Positions 12,985 to 24,051 of a stretch of DNA of 64,000 bases are shown here, piece after piece. The first letter of the stretch is position 1; each line of letters begins with the position of its first letter. The stretch is from positions 160,347,753-160,411,752 of the forward strand of contig NC_133123.1 in assembly GCF_033568475.1 (NCBI RefSeq), in the 5' to 3' direction. The position numbers and the translations under genes were made by a program. This stretch comes from Henckelia pumila (Eukaryota; Streptophyta; Magnoliopsida; Lamiales; Gesneriaceae). Under the pieces are notes generated by a model that saw only the letters and a program-made list of their open reading frames with translations, had not been told where the DNA came from and searched no databases.

Positions 12985-13763
12985 TGTAAGGAAATAATGG
13001 TTTCACATAAACAGTTTGAAGTGTTGTCACAAGGTGTTGACAACACCTACTATAACACCTTGAGTAATTTGCAGCGGAAAATAATTTTAAGCGTGTATAA
13101 AAAATAAGCAACCAAATAAATAGACTCAAATAAATTAAGCAAGAGTATTTTCAAGAGCATAAAATACTCTTGCAGCGCCTCAGGGCAAAACTTCACTAGA
13201 AAAACTTTCAAAGAGTTTTACAAACCCTAAAAATATTGATTATTGTAAAATTCAATTTCTCAAAACAAGTGAGAAATAAAGAATAAAAGTTCTCCTAAAA
13301 ATTCTATATGGAATAGAATAACTAAAAACATCGTAAGGAGAAAAACTCTTGGAGCCAAAACACGTGAGATGTAAACACCCTTCGATCAATAATCTTCGAG
13401 TGTTCTGCACGGCTTCAAGCAACCACAACCGTGACAAGCTTCAGAGATTCTCTCGTATGTATCCGTAGCTCTCTCTCCGTCTACCCTTCCTTATGCACGC
13501 CTCTCTTTAATAAAAAGACCAAGAATCCTTCTTTAGAATGTTTCCTTGTAGGCGTAGGACTCTAGATCTTGATCAAGATAAATCTACACAATAAGGAATT
13601 AAATCAATAGATATACGATAATACCATAATCTGATAAACTTAATCATATTTCAAATCAAGTTGATCAAAGAAATAAATAACTTCATGTCCAAGAAAGGCA
13701 AAAGATAATAAATAAAATCTTTTTCAAAATAGGATGATTTCAAGGATTAAAATATTCCTTTCA
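12985..13763 (-). repeat. 5' LTR of the Sirevirus-like element
   Basis: It pairs with 3800-4578. By eye there are about 17 substitutions and no net length change. It is flanked on the right by the target duplication ATGTT (13764-13768) and on the left by the primer-binding site. Confidence 0.95.
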
Positions 13764-13768
13764 ATGTT

Positions 13769-15047
13769 GTTTTAGCTTATGTATGATTTGATGCATCTAG
13801 ATTATGTTGCATTCATCTTGAACTCCAGCCTGAAAAGCACATAGGGTTGAAAGGCCTAGAGTGCAGATGACGTTTGGAGAACTGTAGTTGAGTGGTATGG
13901 AATATAGATTTACTTCCAGAGTCAGATGACTCATGGCACGGAATATAGATTTATTTCCAGAGCTAGATGACTCACTATAGTTGCACCAAATTCAGGGGAA
14001 TTGAGATATTTAACACCACCTCGATTGGGAGAGTCGGTGGTTGGTTAAAGATTTTATTTCCCCGGGATCCCAGAACTACGATTTATTGATATCAGATTTG
14101 ATAGTCTATTCCTTGACACATGCATTGCATTTAGGCATTAACCAGAGATTTCTATGGTTTAGAATATGCGTTTATAAATGCTAGCATGTTAGTAGTTGAC
14201 ATTCAAGATTTGAATGAGTTTATATGCTTGGTTTTATTTTATCATAGATGAACGAATATATTATCATGTTTTTCCTGTTATTACATGATTTGATATTTAA
14301 GATTTATTTGGCATATAGATTTAATATGCTTAGATGATGTATATGCATGTCGTTCATACTGAGATTTATTCTCAACGGAGTTATCCGGCTATTGCTTTGT
14401 TTGTATGTGTGTATTGCATCACGTTGGGGCATAAGCAAGTCAGACTTGACTTGGATAGCTCAAGATTGAGAAAGATTAGCATATGGTGACTTCGAGCTAA
14501 GAATAGATTGCTGTCAAATGCATGTTAGAAGGTGTTGGTTTAGTTTGAGCTTTGAAAACTTAGAATTGAATTTATTGTATTGCACCTTAGAAACATGGAT
14601 GCGATTATTATTATGTCTAGATATGCATGTGTTTATGCTTGGGACATGTTGAGATTATTTATGCAATTTTTCAGATTTAAAATAGCCCTAGCAACTTTGA
14701 TCTTTGTTGTAGCCTTTGGTAATTTTTGTAAATTTCTACACCGACCCTTCTTGGTAGAATGAGTATAACGTTTTAGTGAAAATTTCGATTAGGGTGCGGT
14801 CGGTGGCATTGGAAATCTAAGACAAATATCTACAACTGTTATGTTTATCATTTTACAAGATTCTGTCCGAAACCCATGCGCGGGTGCGTGTGGTGTTCTG
14901 AAAAAAAAAATTGTTCTTTCTGCGACGTGATTTTGCGTCGCCAAATGTTCTGATTAATTTTATTCAGATTGAATTATTATTGTCTAATTAATGTTGTTTA
15001 TTCATTAATTGCCCCTTAACATGAGATTAGCACCCGAGGTCCCCACA
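13769..15047 (+). repeat. Second part of the split gypsy LTR
   Basis: This non-coding stretch continues the LTR broken at 3799. It contains two near-identical short repeats around 13897-13975 (a phrase reading 'ggaatatagattta' twice) and ends in a phrase (gaggtccccaca, 15036-15047) that I associate with the end of Del/Tekay LTRs. The exact end is an inference, because the 5' partner LTR is outside the window. Confidence 0.45.
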
Positions 15048-15290
15048 CATCTCTTCTATTCACTTCTCGTTCACACACTCACGCACGCATATTCTCTTGT
15101 TCTTACTTTTAGTCAAGCTATTTCACTTTCAAGCACTGACTTAGGCATCGGAGGGGTCACGCCGAAACACCTTCGGCGCCCCCTAATTTAGCTTCTGTCT
15201 GTGCAGAACTCCGTTGTGCCCGACTCGATCCGGTTTATTGAAGATTTGAAGATCCACTCTATCAGACCGAACCCGGAGGAAAAAATCGAC
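15048..15290 (+). other. LTR-like fragment of another retroelement
   Basis: The stretch near 15135-15185 (actgacttaggcatcggagg, then a GC-rich hairpin cgccgaaacaccttcggcg) is a phrase I know from LTRs of Ty3/gypsy Tat/Athila-type elements. There is no coding frame and neither end is intact. It joins Sirevirus-like sequence at about 15290. Confidence 0.35.
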
Positions 15291-16868
15291 ATCATCAGAA
15301 TGTATTTTTGTATTCAGGGAGAGAATTGATATTCAGGGGAGTTGTGATGTGTGCTGAATTGATTAAATATGTTTTGTGATTCACTTCTGAACATGTATTA
15401 AGTATTTTCTAATCTCTTCAAGTGTTGTGTGCAAATGTTGCCAACATTCTTGACAACACTCAGAATTGAAAGATCAAATTCAGGGGGAGAACATACTTGA
15501 TAAGTTTGAACTCAGGGGGAGTTCTGAGAATTAATATTCAAGGGTAGTTGCTGAATTGATTTTAGATGTTTTGTCCAGAAAGGCAAAAAAAGGGAGATTG
15601 AAAGGAATGAATTATTCCTTGATATCTTTCCATGTTTTGAAAGATTATAATAATGTGTTTTGTCTTTCTAGGATTGATAGTTAAAATTGTGTTTTCTATC
15701 TATATGTTTGATATATTTTAAACTATGAATTGTTTTGATTTGAATTGAGATAATATAATATTCCTAGATTTAAAATATGGTTTTTTGGACTTGAAGTTTA
15801 GATCTTTTTAAATATCTTAATGGTTGAGATATTTTAAATAGAAATTGTTTTATATTGGATTATAGAATGATATATTCCTATATTTTAAAGGGCTTAAATA
15901 TTTTTTTATTTACTTGATTATTTTGTAGGATATATTATGCACTTATCATAATATATCCCTATCTCCTAACTTATCTTTGTTTCCTTATCATTTTAGATTT
16001 AAGTTTGAATTAAGGAAACAAGATCAAGACTTTTTGGAGATAATTTTGGCACGCTTAAATAGAAGAAGAGCGTAGAGATTCAGCGGCTTGGAGAGAAACG
16101 AGAGAGAGAGCAGAAAAGAAAGATCTCAAGCCGTAGAAGAGAGATTTAAGCGTACAAAATAAAATAGAGAGTGGGACGACCAAGAGAGCTTTGAGCGTAG
16201 ATTGTGAGAGACTTCAGCATACGCATAGAAGATCTGGAGAATCATAGAAAAGCTGAAGGACTCGTAGTAGCTTTGGTCGTTGTTTTCCGTAGATGCCTTG
16301 AAGGTTTGAGAGCATGTTGATTGAGGATTGAAGATCGAAGATTGAAAGCTTTTTGCTCTCGTGTTTTGGCATCTAGGGCCAACTCTATTCTCTTGATTTT
16401 CTTGTCTACCTTCAGTAGACTTTTAAGGAAGTTGTTTTTATTTATTCTTTATTTTTTCATATGTTTTGAGAAAATTGATTTTTTACAATAATTCACTAGT
16501 TTTAGGGTTTGTAAAACTCTTTGATTTATTTTCTAGTGAAAGTTTTGCCCTGAGGCGCTGCAAGAGTATTTTATACTCTTGCTTAAATATTTGAGTCTGA
16601 TTTATTTAGTTGTTTATCTATTTTATTCATGTTTTCAAAAATTCTGATGCATGTTAATCAAGGTGTTATTGAAGATCTGAATCCGTTTGTATGTGCAACT
16701 TATTATTCTTTTAGTACTTGAGCATATTTACTCTTGAGTATTTTTACTGTTGGTTTGCTGTTACTATTCACGTTTTAATATTTACGCTGCATGTTGTGTA
16801 GAATGTTGTCAACACCTAATGACAACATCTGATTCTGATAATTTTTATGAGCCATGATATCTCTTACA
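15291..16868 (+). mobile_element. 3' end and LTR of a second Sirevirus-like copia element, plus orientation
   Basis: Internal sequence up to 15598 carries at least four purine tracts of the TTCAGGGGGAG type (near 15318, 15335, 15481, 15521) and a final tract AAAAAAAGGGAGAT just before the LTR. The LTR (15599-16868, about 1270 bp) begins TG and ends CTCTTACA. Its middle shares with the LTRs at 3800 and 12985, in inverse orientation, the conserved stretch around 16535-16590 (tgccctgaggcgctgcaag followed by a small palindrome). The 5' portion is missing, so this is a truncated copy of a related but diverged family. Confidence 0.75.
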
Positions 16869-17821
16869 GTTCTTTATATTAAATATCATTTATATCGAAA
16901 TACTAGAAGAATATTAATACACTATGTTATGTAGCAGCATAATAGTTATGTTTCATGTCACACACAAACAACCACTAGTTTATAGTGAAACGTGTTTCTT
17001 TTTTAATTGAAAATTTAATGTTCATGATAAGTATATTTTAATATAATTCTTAAATAATCAAATTTATTTATTTTAAAAATAAACATTAGATGTAGTTATT
17101 TGATTAATTCATTATAGGGGTCGTGTCAGTTACTTTTTTATTATTCGTTAGAACTTTAGGTTATATCCGGATTAATACAAGAGAATTTAAATTCTTAATT
17201 CGAACCACATACAATGAATTTGAGATGTAGACTTAAATCAAATTATTCTATCCAAACATATCATAAATGAATGAAGTTCGAAAATAAAAAAATTAAGTTA
17301 AAACAAAGCTTTCATTTTCAACACACTAAAATTAACCCATTTTCCGAAAACTGTTGTATTTGCTTCCCAAATGTCTAAACTGTATTACTAAAATTTGAAG
17401 ATTTTTTTTTTCTTGAGACTAAATTTCAAGAGTTTAGGTATCTAAACTTTTTAATATATTTACACAGGTATGTAAGCTGATTTTCTATATTTTTTTTTTC
17501 AAATCAATTGACCTAATATATATATAGTTAAAACTCTTTTAAGGAAAATAAACTTCATTCTGTTTATTTTCGAGATATTGTAATATACATGCACCAATCA
17601 ATTTAATTATTGTTAAATTATAAAATATTACAACTTAATTAGTTCCATTAAATTAAAAAGTTTGCGTCAAGATTAGAATGTAGAGTACACGAAAGATTAG
17701 CCAGTCATGGCAATTTAATTTCAAAGCATTACCTCAAAGTTAATTCGTCAAATTAAATAAACCCCTATATTAAAATAGTGAAAAGTAGTGATCCAGTGAT
17801 TCTTTAAAAAAAATATATAAA

Positions 17822-17943
17822 TAGTGTTTGAGATAGCTTTTAGGAAGAACTTTTCAGTTTTTCCTTAATAAAATTTTATAAAATTTCAAATCTTTGTTAA
17901 GAAAAAGTTGAGAAGTGTTTTCTAGAAATTCTTTCAAACACTA
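17822..17943. repeat. Small hairpin MITE (TAGTGTTTG family), copy 1
   Basis: Its ends are inverted repeats, TAGTGTTTGAGA at the left and TTTCAAACACTA at the right, with arms of about 40 bases and a short AT-rich loop. A related copy lies at 50617-50741. The flanks do not show a convincing target duplication beyond a possible TA. Confidence 0.65.
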
Positions 17944-18004
17944 CCATGATATTTCGATATCGTTGATATTTAATATTTATATCATTTATATCTAAATACT
18001 TTAA

Positions 18005-18305
18005 GGTTGCGTTTGGATTAAAGTATATATTTCAAATCCATGGATTTCGATTATAATTTTAGTGTTAACCATGAAACATAGAAAAATCTCAAATTCATAG
18101 CTTAATTATTTATACATTACTTAGATGAATTAAAAAGAATTCTAAATCACCACTTTATTGGATGAACTTAAAATTCATCCTAACTACCATGAATTATCAT
18201 ATAAACATAAAAGAAGTGGATTTAATGTTTCTGTTGCTACTTTTTTAAACAACAAATATGCATTTGAAATCCATTGATTTGAAATACTTTCATCCAATCG
18301 GAGCC
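18005..18305. mobile_element. Tourist-like MITE (PIF/Harbinger type)
   Basis: It is 301 bp long, with inverted ends of about 40 bases (GGTTGCGTTTGGAT at the left; the complement of the right end reads GGCTCCGATTGGAT) and a 3-bp target duplication TAA at 18002-18004 and 18306-18308. A related sequence at 16880-16985 lacks the insertion. Confidence 0.85.
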
Positions 18306-18706
18306 TAAGAATATTAATATATTATGTTAGGTCGCAGCATAATATTCGTGTTTCATATCACACAAACAACCACTAGTTTACACAATTCATATGTATCTTT
18401 TAACAAATGGAGTTAAAATTAAGAACGAGGCCACCACAACTCCACAAGAGTAATGTAAAGGACTGTAATAGTTGTTATAAAAAAGACTTCAAATTTCACA
18501 CGCTTTTTATGTATGGGACCCCTCGTACGTATACAGATTTCTTGAATCAACAAATTATATATTCTACTTAGATTTTTTATCTTTCTCAAGATTGGAGCGG
18601 TGAGGAGTTGGAAATGTTGTCGAGTCTACAGACCGAAGGCGGCGGTAACGGTGGGTCGGAACTTCCCGCGGGGAGTTCAGACATTGTTGGGCAGCTGGTT
18701 TTGGAT

Positions 18707-19219
18707 GTAAGTAAGCATACGTTCCTTTTTTTTTTAATTGCTTTTTTGGGTTTGTTCTGTTAATGATTCTCTATGTGTTTTCCCTCCCAGTTTGGTGTTT
18801 TGAGTTGGGAACTGAAATGGGGATGATTCTAAGATATCTTACAAGATGTTCGCATGTTGTACAAAACAAAAAAAAAATGTTTTTTTTATTCATATATGTT
18901 CGCCCGAATATCTTGTATAAAAACATGCGAAGAGTAATAGTAGTAGTAAGGTGTAGCATAGAATCACCACTTTGCCTGTTACTTTGACTTGTCCCTGGAT
19001 TGAAGCATCTTATATAAGGATGTGGCTAGTTTTTGTACTGTTTCTTTTGTGGATACGTGTTTTTGATCAAGATAATTATGCTGGAAATATTATTGCAAAT
19101 TAATGATTGTGGATATGTGTTTTTCGTGCGTCGATGTACATGATATTTCAACTAACTGAATAATAATTAGTCGAATGTAGAATTTTATTATTAGCATCAA
19201 CGTTTTTAGAGGAGAGTTG
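18707..19219 (+). other. Remainder of copy A intron before the copia insertion
   Basis: The stretch is AT-rich, opens with GTAAGTAAG, and contains no convincing second exon. A possible remnant near 18915-18980 is too weak to call. Confidence 0.5.
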
Positions 19220-19224
19220 TATAT

Positions 19225-20108
19225 TGTTGGAAAAAGTTATTGAATGAATTATAATTTAAATGGGCTAGAAAGACTTATTTGAATTGTGTTGGAATAGTTT
19301 GAATTTGGTGAAATAAATTGAAGGGAAAACTTGTTTTGGTTTGTCCCACATTGGAATGTTTCTAATGTGTTTAACTCCATAAATAACCCAAGTTTGGTTT
19401 ATGGGATTGGGCCCTTAGGGCACCGGATGTTTTGTAAAGGGCCAAGACGCTAATCGATGCAATAAACACACGCGAGGCGGCCGGCCGGCCGGGCCGGCGA
19501 GGCGTGGCATGGTCTTATGATCAATTATTATTTTTGAATAAATTTTGGTTAAAGAAAAAATAAATAAATCCGACCGAGCGCAGCATCATTTGAGCGAAAC
19601 AGAAAGTTGGTATAATGTGGGGCGCTCGATCGGTTAAAAATTACCGACCGAGCGCGCCTTCTACAGTCCGAAAAGTTGCATCTGTTTCTGGGCTTTTTCT
19701 GTCATGGGTTGCATCCTTAGGCCATGAGACGTATTGTTTGAAGTCTTAGGCTATATATATGATCAGTTATAACGTATAACAATATAGAGGAAAACATCTG
19801 AAACACAGAAAAAAAAAACATCTGAGAAAGTAAAACATCAGAGTTTTTGTTTTCGCTGCGATTTCCTCCCTCTCTCTCAAAAAAAAGTTGTTTGCATATT
19901 TTAGTTCGCTGAAGTTCGAGATATTTTTTGTGCTGATATATCTCATTCGCAAAGTCGTTGTATCTTAGAGACGATTGTCGCCAACGTTGAGCACTTTTAA
20001 CGGGCAATTTCGTCTTGCGGATAGAGAGACTCTCTCGCCTCGACTTATTCTTTGTTGCTGCTATTGATTGTCAAGTTCTTCAGAATTCGGAATACTATCC
20101 TTATAACA
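19225..20108 (+). repeat. 5' LTR of the intronic copia element
   Basis: It begins TGTTGG and ends TTATAACA. A TATA box (ctatatatat, about 19751-19760) lies some 350 bp before its end. It holds one full hairpin unit (19622-19655) and a half unit (about 19570-19582) of the GCGCTCGATCGGT...ACCGACCGAGCGC repeat. Confidence 0.92.
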
Positions 20109-20146
20109 ATCGCAAGACGAAATTTTGTATTTCTCGAATTCTGAAG
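20006..20146 (+). other. Interlocking inverted repeats over the LTR end, primer site and gag start
   Basis: A 14-base segment in the LTR (20006-20019, AATTTCGTCTTGCG) is exactly complementary to 20111-20124, which begins two bases after the LTR end, at the primer-site position. A 12-base segment (20078-20089, CTTCAGAATTCG) is exactly complementary to 20135-20146, which abuts the gag ATG at 20147. The order A-B-A'-B' cannot form two simple nested hairpins but could form a pseudoknot. The usual initiator tRNA-Met primer site is absent. Confidence 0.6.
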
Positions 20147-23100
20147 ATGTCTACCGTTTCATTCACTCCGCTCGCTTCCGTCCCTGCACATGGAGAAAAG
20201 CCGCCTAATTTTTTTGGTGCCGACTTTAAACGTTGGCAGCAGAAGATGCTCTTCTACCTTACCACATTGAATCTGTCTAGATTTCTAAAGGAGGATCCCC
20301 CTGTCGTCGTTGATGGTGATTCTGACACCCAAAGGAGGACCGCGGTTGATGCATGGAACCACATCGATTTTCTGTGCAGAAACTATATTCTGAATGGCCT
20401 TGATGACACTCTCTATAGTGTCTACTCCTCAGTCAAAACGGCCAAGGAACTCTGGGATTTCTTGGAGAATATATACAAAATAGAAGATGCCGGCATAAAG
20501 AAGTTTGTGGTTGGAAAATTTTTGGACTTCAAGATGGTCGACTCAAAAACTGTGATGAGTCAAGTGCAAGAGATACAAATCATCTTGCATGACTTATTGG
20601 CCGAAGGAATGGAAATCAATGAACCATTTCAAGTCGCGTCTATCATTGAGAAGTTGTCTCCGCTGTGAAAAAACTTCAAAAACTACCTTAAGCACAAACG
20701 TAAGGAGTTAAAACTTGAAGATCTTATAGTGCGACTTCGCATTGAGGAGGATAACAAAAATATCGAGGCCAAGTCACATAAAAATATGATGGAAACCGAG
20801 GCCAAAGCAAATCTGGCGGAGTCTAGTATGAGTCAAAAGAGGAAGCGCCCCCATGATGGAAAGCAAAAAGGGAAAGCGAAGAAATTCCAGAGAAATTGCT
20901 ACAACTGTGGCAAACCGAATCATATGGCAAGAGACTGCCGACTTCCAAAGCAAAACAACAAAAATCAGAAACCAAGGCAAGTGGACATGGTTCAAGAAAG
21001 GTATGTACCTTTAGAAATTAATGATATTGATTTAAGTGCCATTATTTGTGAGACCAACATGGTGGATGATCCAAGAGGATGGTGGATCGATACCGACTCT
21101 ACGAGCCACATTTGTGCCGAAAAATATATGTATTCCACATATGCCACCGTTGGAGAACAAAAGATGTTCATGGGAAACTCCGCAACGTCTGAAGTTGTTG
21201 GAGTAGGAAACGTGGTGTTGAAGATGACCTCGGGCAAAGAGGTGACGCTCAAGAATGTGTTGCATGTGCCAGAAATTCGGAAGAACTTAGTTTCGGGTTC
21301 TCTTTTGAGCAATGCAGGATTTAGAATGGTTTTTGAATCTGATAAATTTGTATTAACCAAATCTGGTGTATTTGTTGGTAAAGGGTACCAAGATAGTGGT
21401 CTCTTTAAATTGAATGTAATGAATGTTTCCCGCCTTGAGGCGAAGAATAAAGTTATTGGTTCTGCTTACTTGACTGAAAGTTATGATATATGGCATGAAC
21501 GATTAGGACATGTTAACTTCAACATGTTGCAAAGACTTGCAAATTTAAATATAATACCTATGTTTAAAAGAAATCCACAACATAAGTGTGAGATTTGTGT
21601 TGAAGCGAAAATGGTTAAAGCTCCATTTCATACTGTCACGAGAAGTACTACGCCACTTGAATTAATACATACTGATGTATGTGATTTAAAAATGGTACAA
21701 ATACGAGGTGAAAATAAGTACTTTATAACATTCATTGTTGACTGCACCAGATTTTGTTATGTATATTTATTGAAAAAAAAAGATGAAGCAATTGAAGCTT
21801 TCAAGAAATATAAGACTGAGATTGAAAATCAACAAAGTTCAAAGATTAAAATGATTCGAAGTGATCGAGGTGGAGAGTATGTGGCTTCTTTTGAAGAATT
21901 TTGCTCAACTTCGGGCATCATTCATCAAACGACAGCCCCTTACTCACCTCAATCTAATGGCGTTGCAAAACGCAAGAATCGAACATTAAAGGAAATGATG
22001 AACATGTTGTTAATAAATTCAGGCTTACCTCAATATATGTGGGGTGAAGAGATTCTCTCAGCAACTCACATTCTAAACAAGATTCCAATTAAAGGAAAAG
22101 ATGAAACACCATATGAACAGTGGAAAAATCGGAAACCTTCTTACCAATACCTCAAAGTGTGAAGGTGTTTGGCTAAAGTAGAAGTACCTAAGCCAAAAAA
22201 AATAAAAATTGGGCCTAAAACGGTTGACTGCATATTTATTGGTTATGCATACAATAGTAGTGCATATCGATTCTTAGTGCATAAGTCAACAATTCCTGAT
22301 GTAAATGAAGGCACAATCATGGAATCAATGAATGTTGTATTCTTTGAAAATATATTTCCTTGTAAAGAAAGGAAAAAAATAAGTTCAAACAAGAGAACTT
22401 ATGAAAATACAATTGAAACTCCACAAACCAAAGAAGAACCAAGACGCAGCAAGCGTGCACGAGTTGAAAAGACGTTTGGTCCTGATTTTCTAACATACAT
22501 GTTAGATAATGAACCAAAAACTCTTCAAGAGGCTTTATCAAATCCTGAGGCTCCTTTTTGGAATGAATCCATACAAAATGAAATAGATTCCATCATGCAT
22601 AATCATACATGGGAGTTGGTTGATCTCCCTCCGGGAGGTAAACCTTTGGGATCCAAGTGGATTCTTAAAAGGAAATACAAAGAAGATGGATCTATAGATA
22701 AATATAAAGCTCGACTAGTGGTTCAAGGTTTTAGACAAATGAGGGATATGATTTCTTCGATACCTACTCTCCGGTTTCTAGAATAACATCCATTCGTGTT
22801 CTCATAGCTATTGCAGCATTGCATGATCTTGAGATACATCAAATGGATGTTAAAACAGTGTTTTTTAATGGAGAGTTGGAAGAAGAAATATATATAAAAC
22901 AACCAAAAGGGTTTATTGTACCCGAAAAAGAAGGAAAGGTGTGTAAACTTGTCAAGTCATTGTATGGACTCAAACAAGCACCTAAACAGTGGCATCAAAA
23001 GTTTGACACTGCTATGTTGTCTAATGGTTTCACAATAAATGAATGTGACAAATGTTTCTATATTAAAGGTACAACAAATACATATGTAATTGTTTGCCTT

Positions 23101-24051
23101 TATGTAGATGACATGTTAATCATGGGAAGCAATCATGAATTAATTGTGAAAACCAAGAAAATGTTGAGACAACATTTTGACATGAAGGATTTGGGATTGT
23201 GTGATATTATTCTAGGGATTAAAGTTTCTAGAACATCTGCTGGAATTATGTTATCCCAAACTCATTATATAGAAAAGGTTCTTGAACGATTTAATGCCAC
23301 AAATCGTCCTTCGGCTAGAACACCTATGGAATTGGGTACACATTTAGCCAAAAATAGAGGAGAACCTGTTTCACAAGTGTAATATGCAAGGGTGATAGGA
23401 AGTTTAATGTATTTAACTAACTGTACCCGTCCTGGTCTTGCATATACCGTAAATAAGCTCAGTCGATTCACAAGTAATCCAAGTGAGGATCATTGGAAAG
23501 CACTAATGAGAGTGCTTGGATATTTGAAATACACTTCGAGTTATGAACTAATGTATACAAAATATCCTGCGGTCCTAGAAGGATATTGTGATGCAAATTG
23601 GATTTTTGACACGAAAGACTTCAAGTATACGAGTGGATATGTGTTCACAATCGGTGGAGGAGCGGTGTCATGGAGATCCTCTAAACAAATGTGCATAGCT
23701 CGGTCGACTATGGAGTCCGAGTTCATTGCCCTAGATAAAGCTGGAGAAGAAGCCGAGTGACTTCGAAACTTTCTAGAAAATATTCTATGTTGGAATAAAC
23801 CGGTGTCTTCCATTACGATTCATTGTGACAGTCAGTTAGCAATAGGAAGAGCACAAAGTAGTATGTACAATGGTAAATCTCGACATATTCGTCGGAGACA
23901 CAATACCATAAGATAATTGATCTCGAATAGGGTTATTTCGGTTGACTATGTGAAGTCAAAGGAAAACCTTGCGGATCCGCTTACAAAAAGTATAAATAGA
24001 GATCAAATGTACAAACTAATAGGAGGAATAAGTTTAAAATCCACAGATTAA
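20147..24051 (+). pseudogene. Copia gag-pol polyprotein, multiply broken
   Basis: Domain order: gag from ATG 20147, zinc knuckle CX2CX4HX4C near 20901-20942, protease near 21080, GAG-pre-integrase near 21490-21600, integrase, RT with YVDD near 23104, and RNase H to about 24050. Stops lie at 20666 (TGA), 22160 (TGA), 23380 (TAA), 23758 (TGA) and 23914 (TAA); a frameshift lies near 22740. Catalytic residues are also lost: the protease triad reads D-T-D in place of D-[ST]-G, and the third integrase acidic residue is K ([10 protein letters not shown]). Most stops and both residue changes are one G-to-A or C-to-T step from the expected codon. Confidence 0.9.

Larger units (their letters stand above)
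3800..13763 (-). mobile_element. Complete Sirevirus-like Ty1/copia retrotransposon
   Basis: The element lies on the minus strand and is bounded by 779-bp LTRs (12985-13763 is the 5' LTR, 3800-4578 the 3' LTR). Both LTRs begin TG and end CA, and a perfect 5-bp target duplication (ATGTT) sits at 3795-3799 and 13764-13768. A primer-binding site, gag-pol, a roughly 1-kb spacer, an extra ORF and a polypurine tract follow in order. Two zinc knuckles in gag, an extra ORF after pol and several polypurine-like tracts before the 3' LTR are Sirevirus (SIRE/Maximus) traits. I count about 17 differences between the LTRs, mostly transitions (about 2.2%), so the insertion is fairly recent, but a frameshift in pol and lesions in the extra ORF mean this copy is not autonomous as read. 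Confidence 0.93.
16869..18613 (+). other. Upstream region of CBP60 copy A
   Basis: No gene is visible. The stretch 17005-17560 is recognisably repeated upstream of copy B (32285-33720). A shorter local duplication links 16870-16983 with 17963-18382. Two MITEs lie at 17822-17943 and 18005-18305. The last 150 bases hold promoter-like AT-rich sequence with a possible TATA box (attatatattc, about 18555-18566), and the stretch around 18468-18530 resembles the promoter of copy B. Confidence 0.6.

Noticed and set aside
18771..18987. Small frames in copy A intron 1 as a possible exon 2
   Set aside because: No similarity to exon 2 of copy B beyond a short V-rich run, and no good splice sites.
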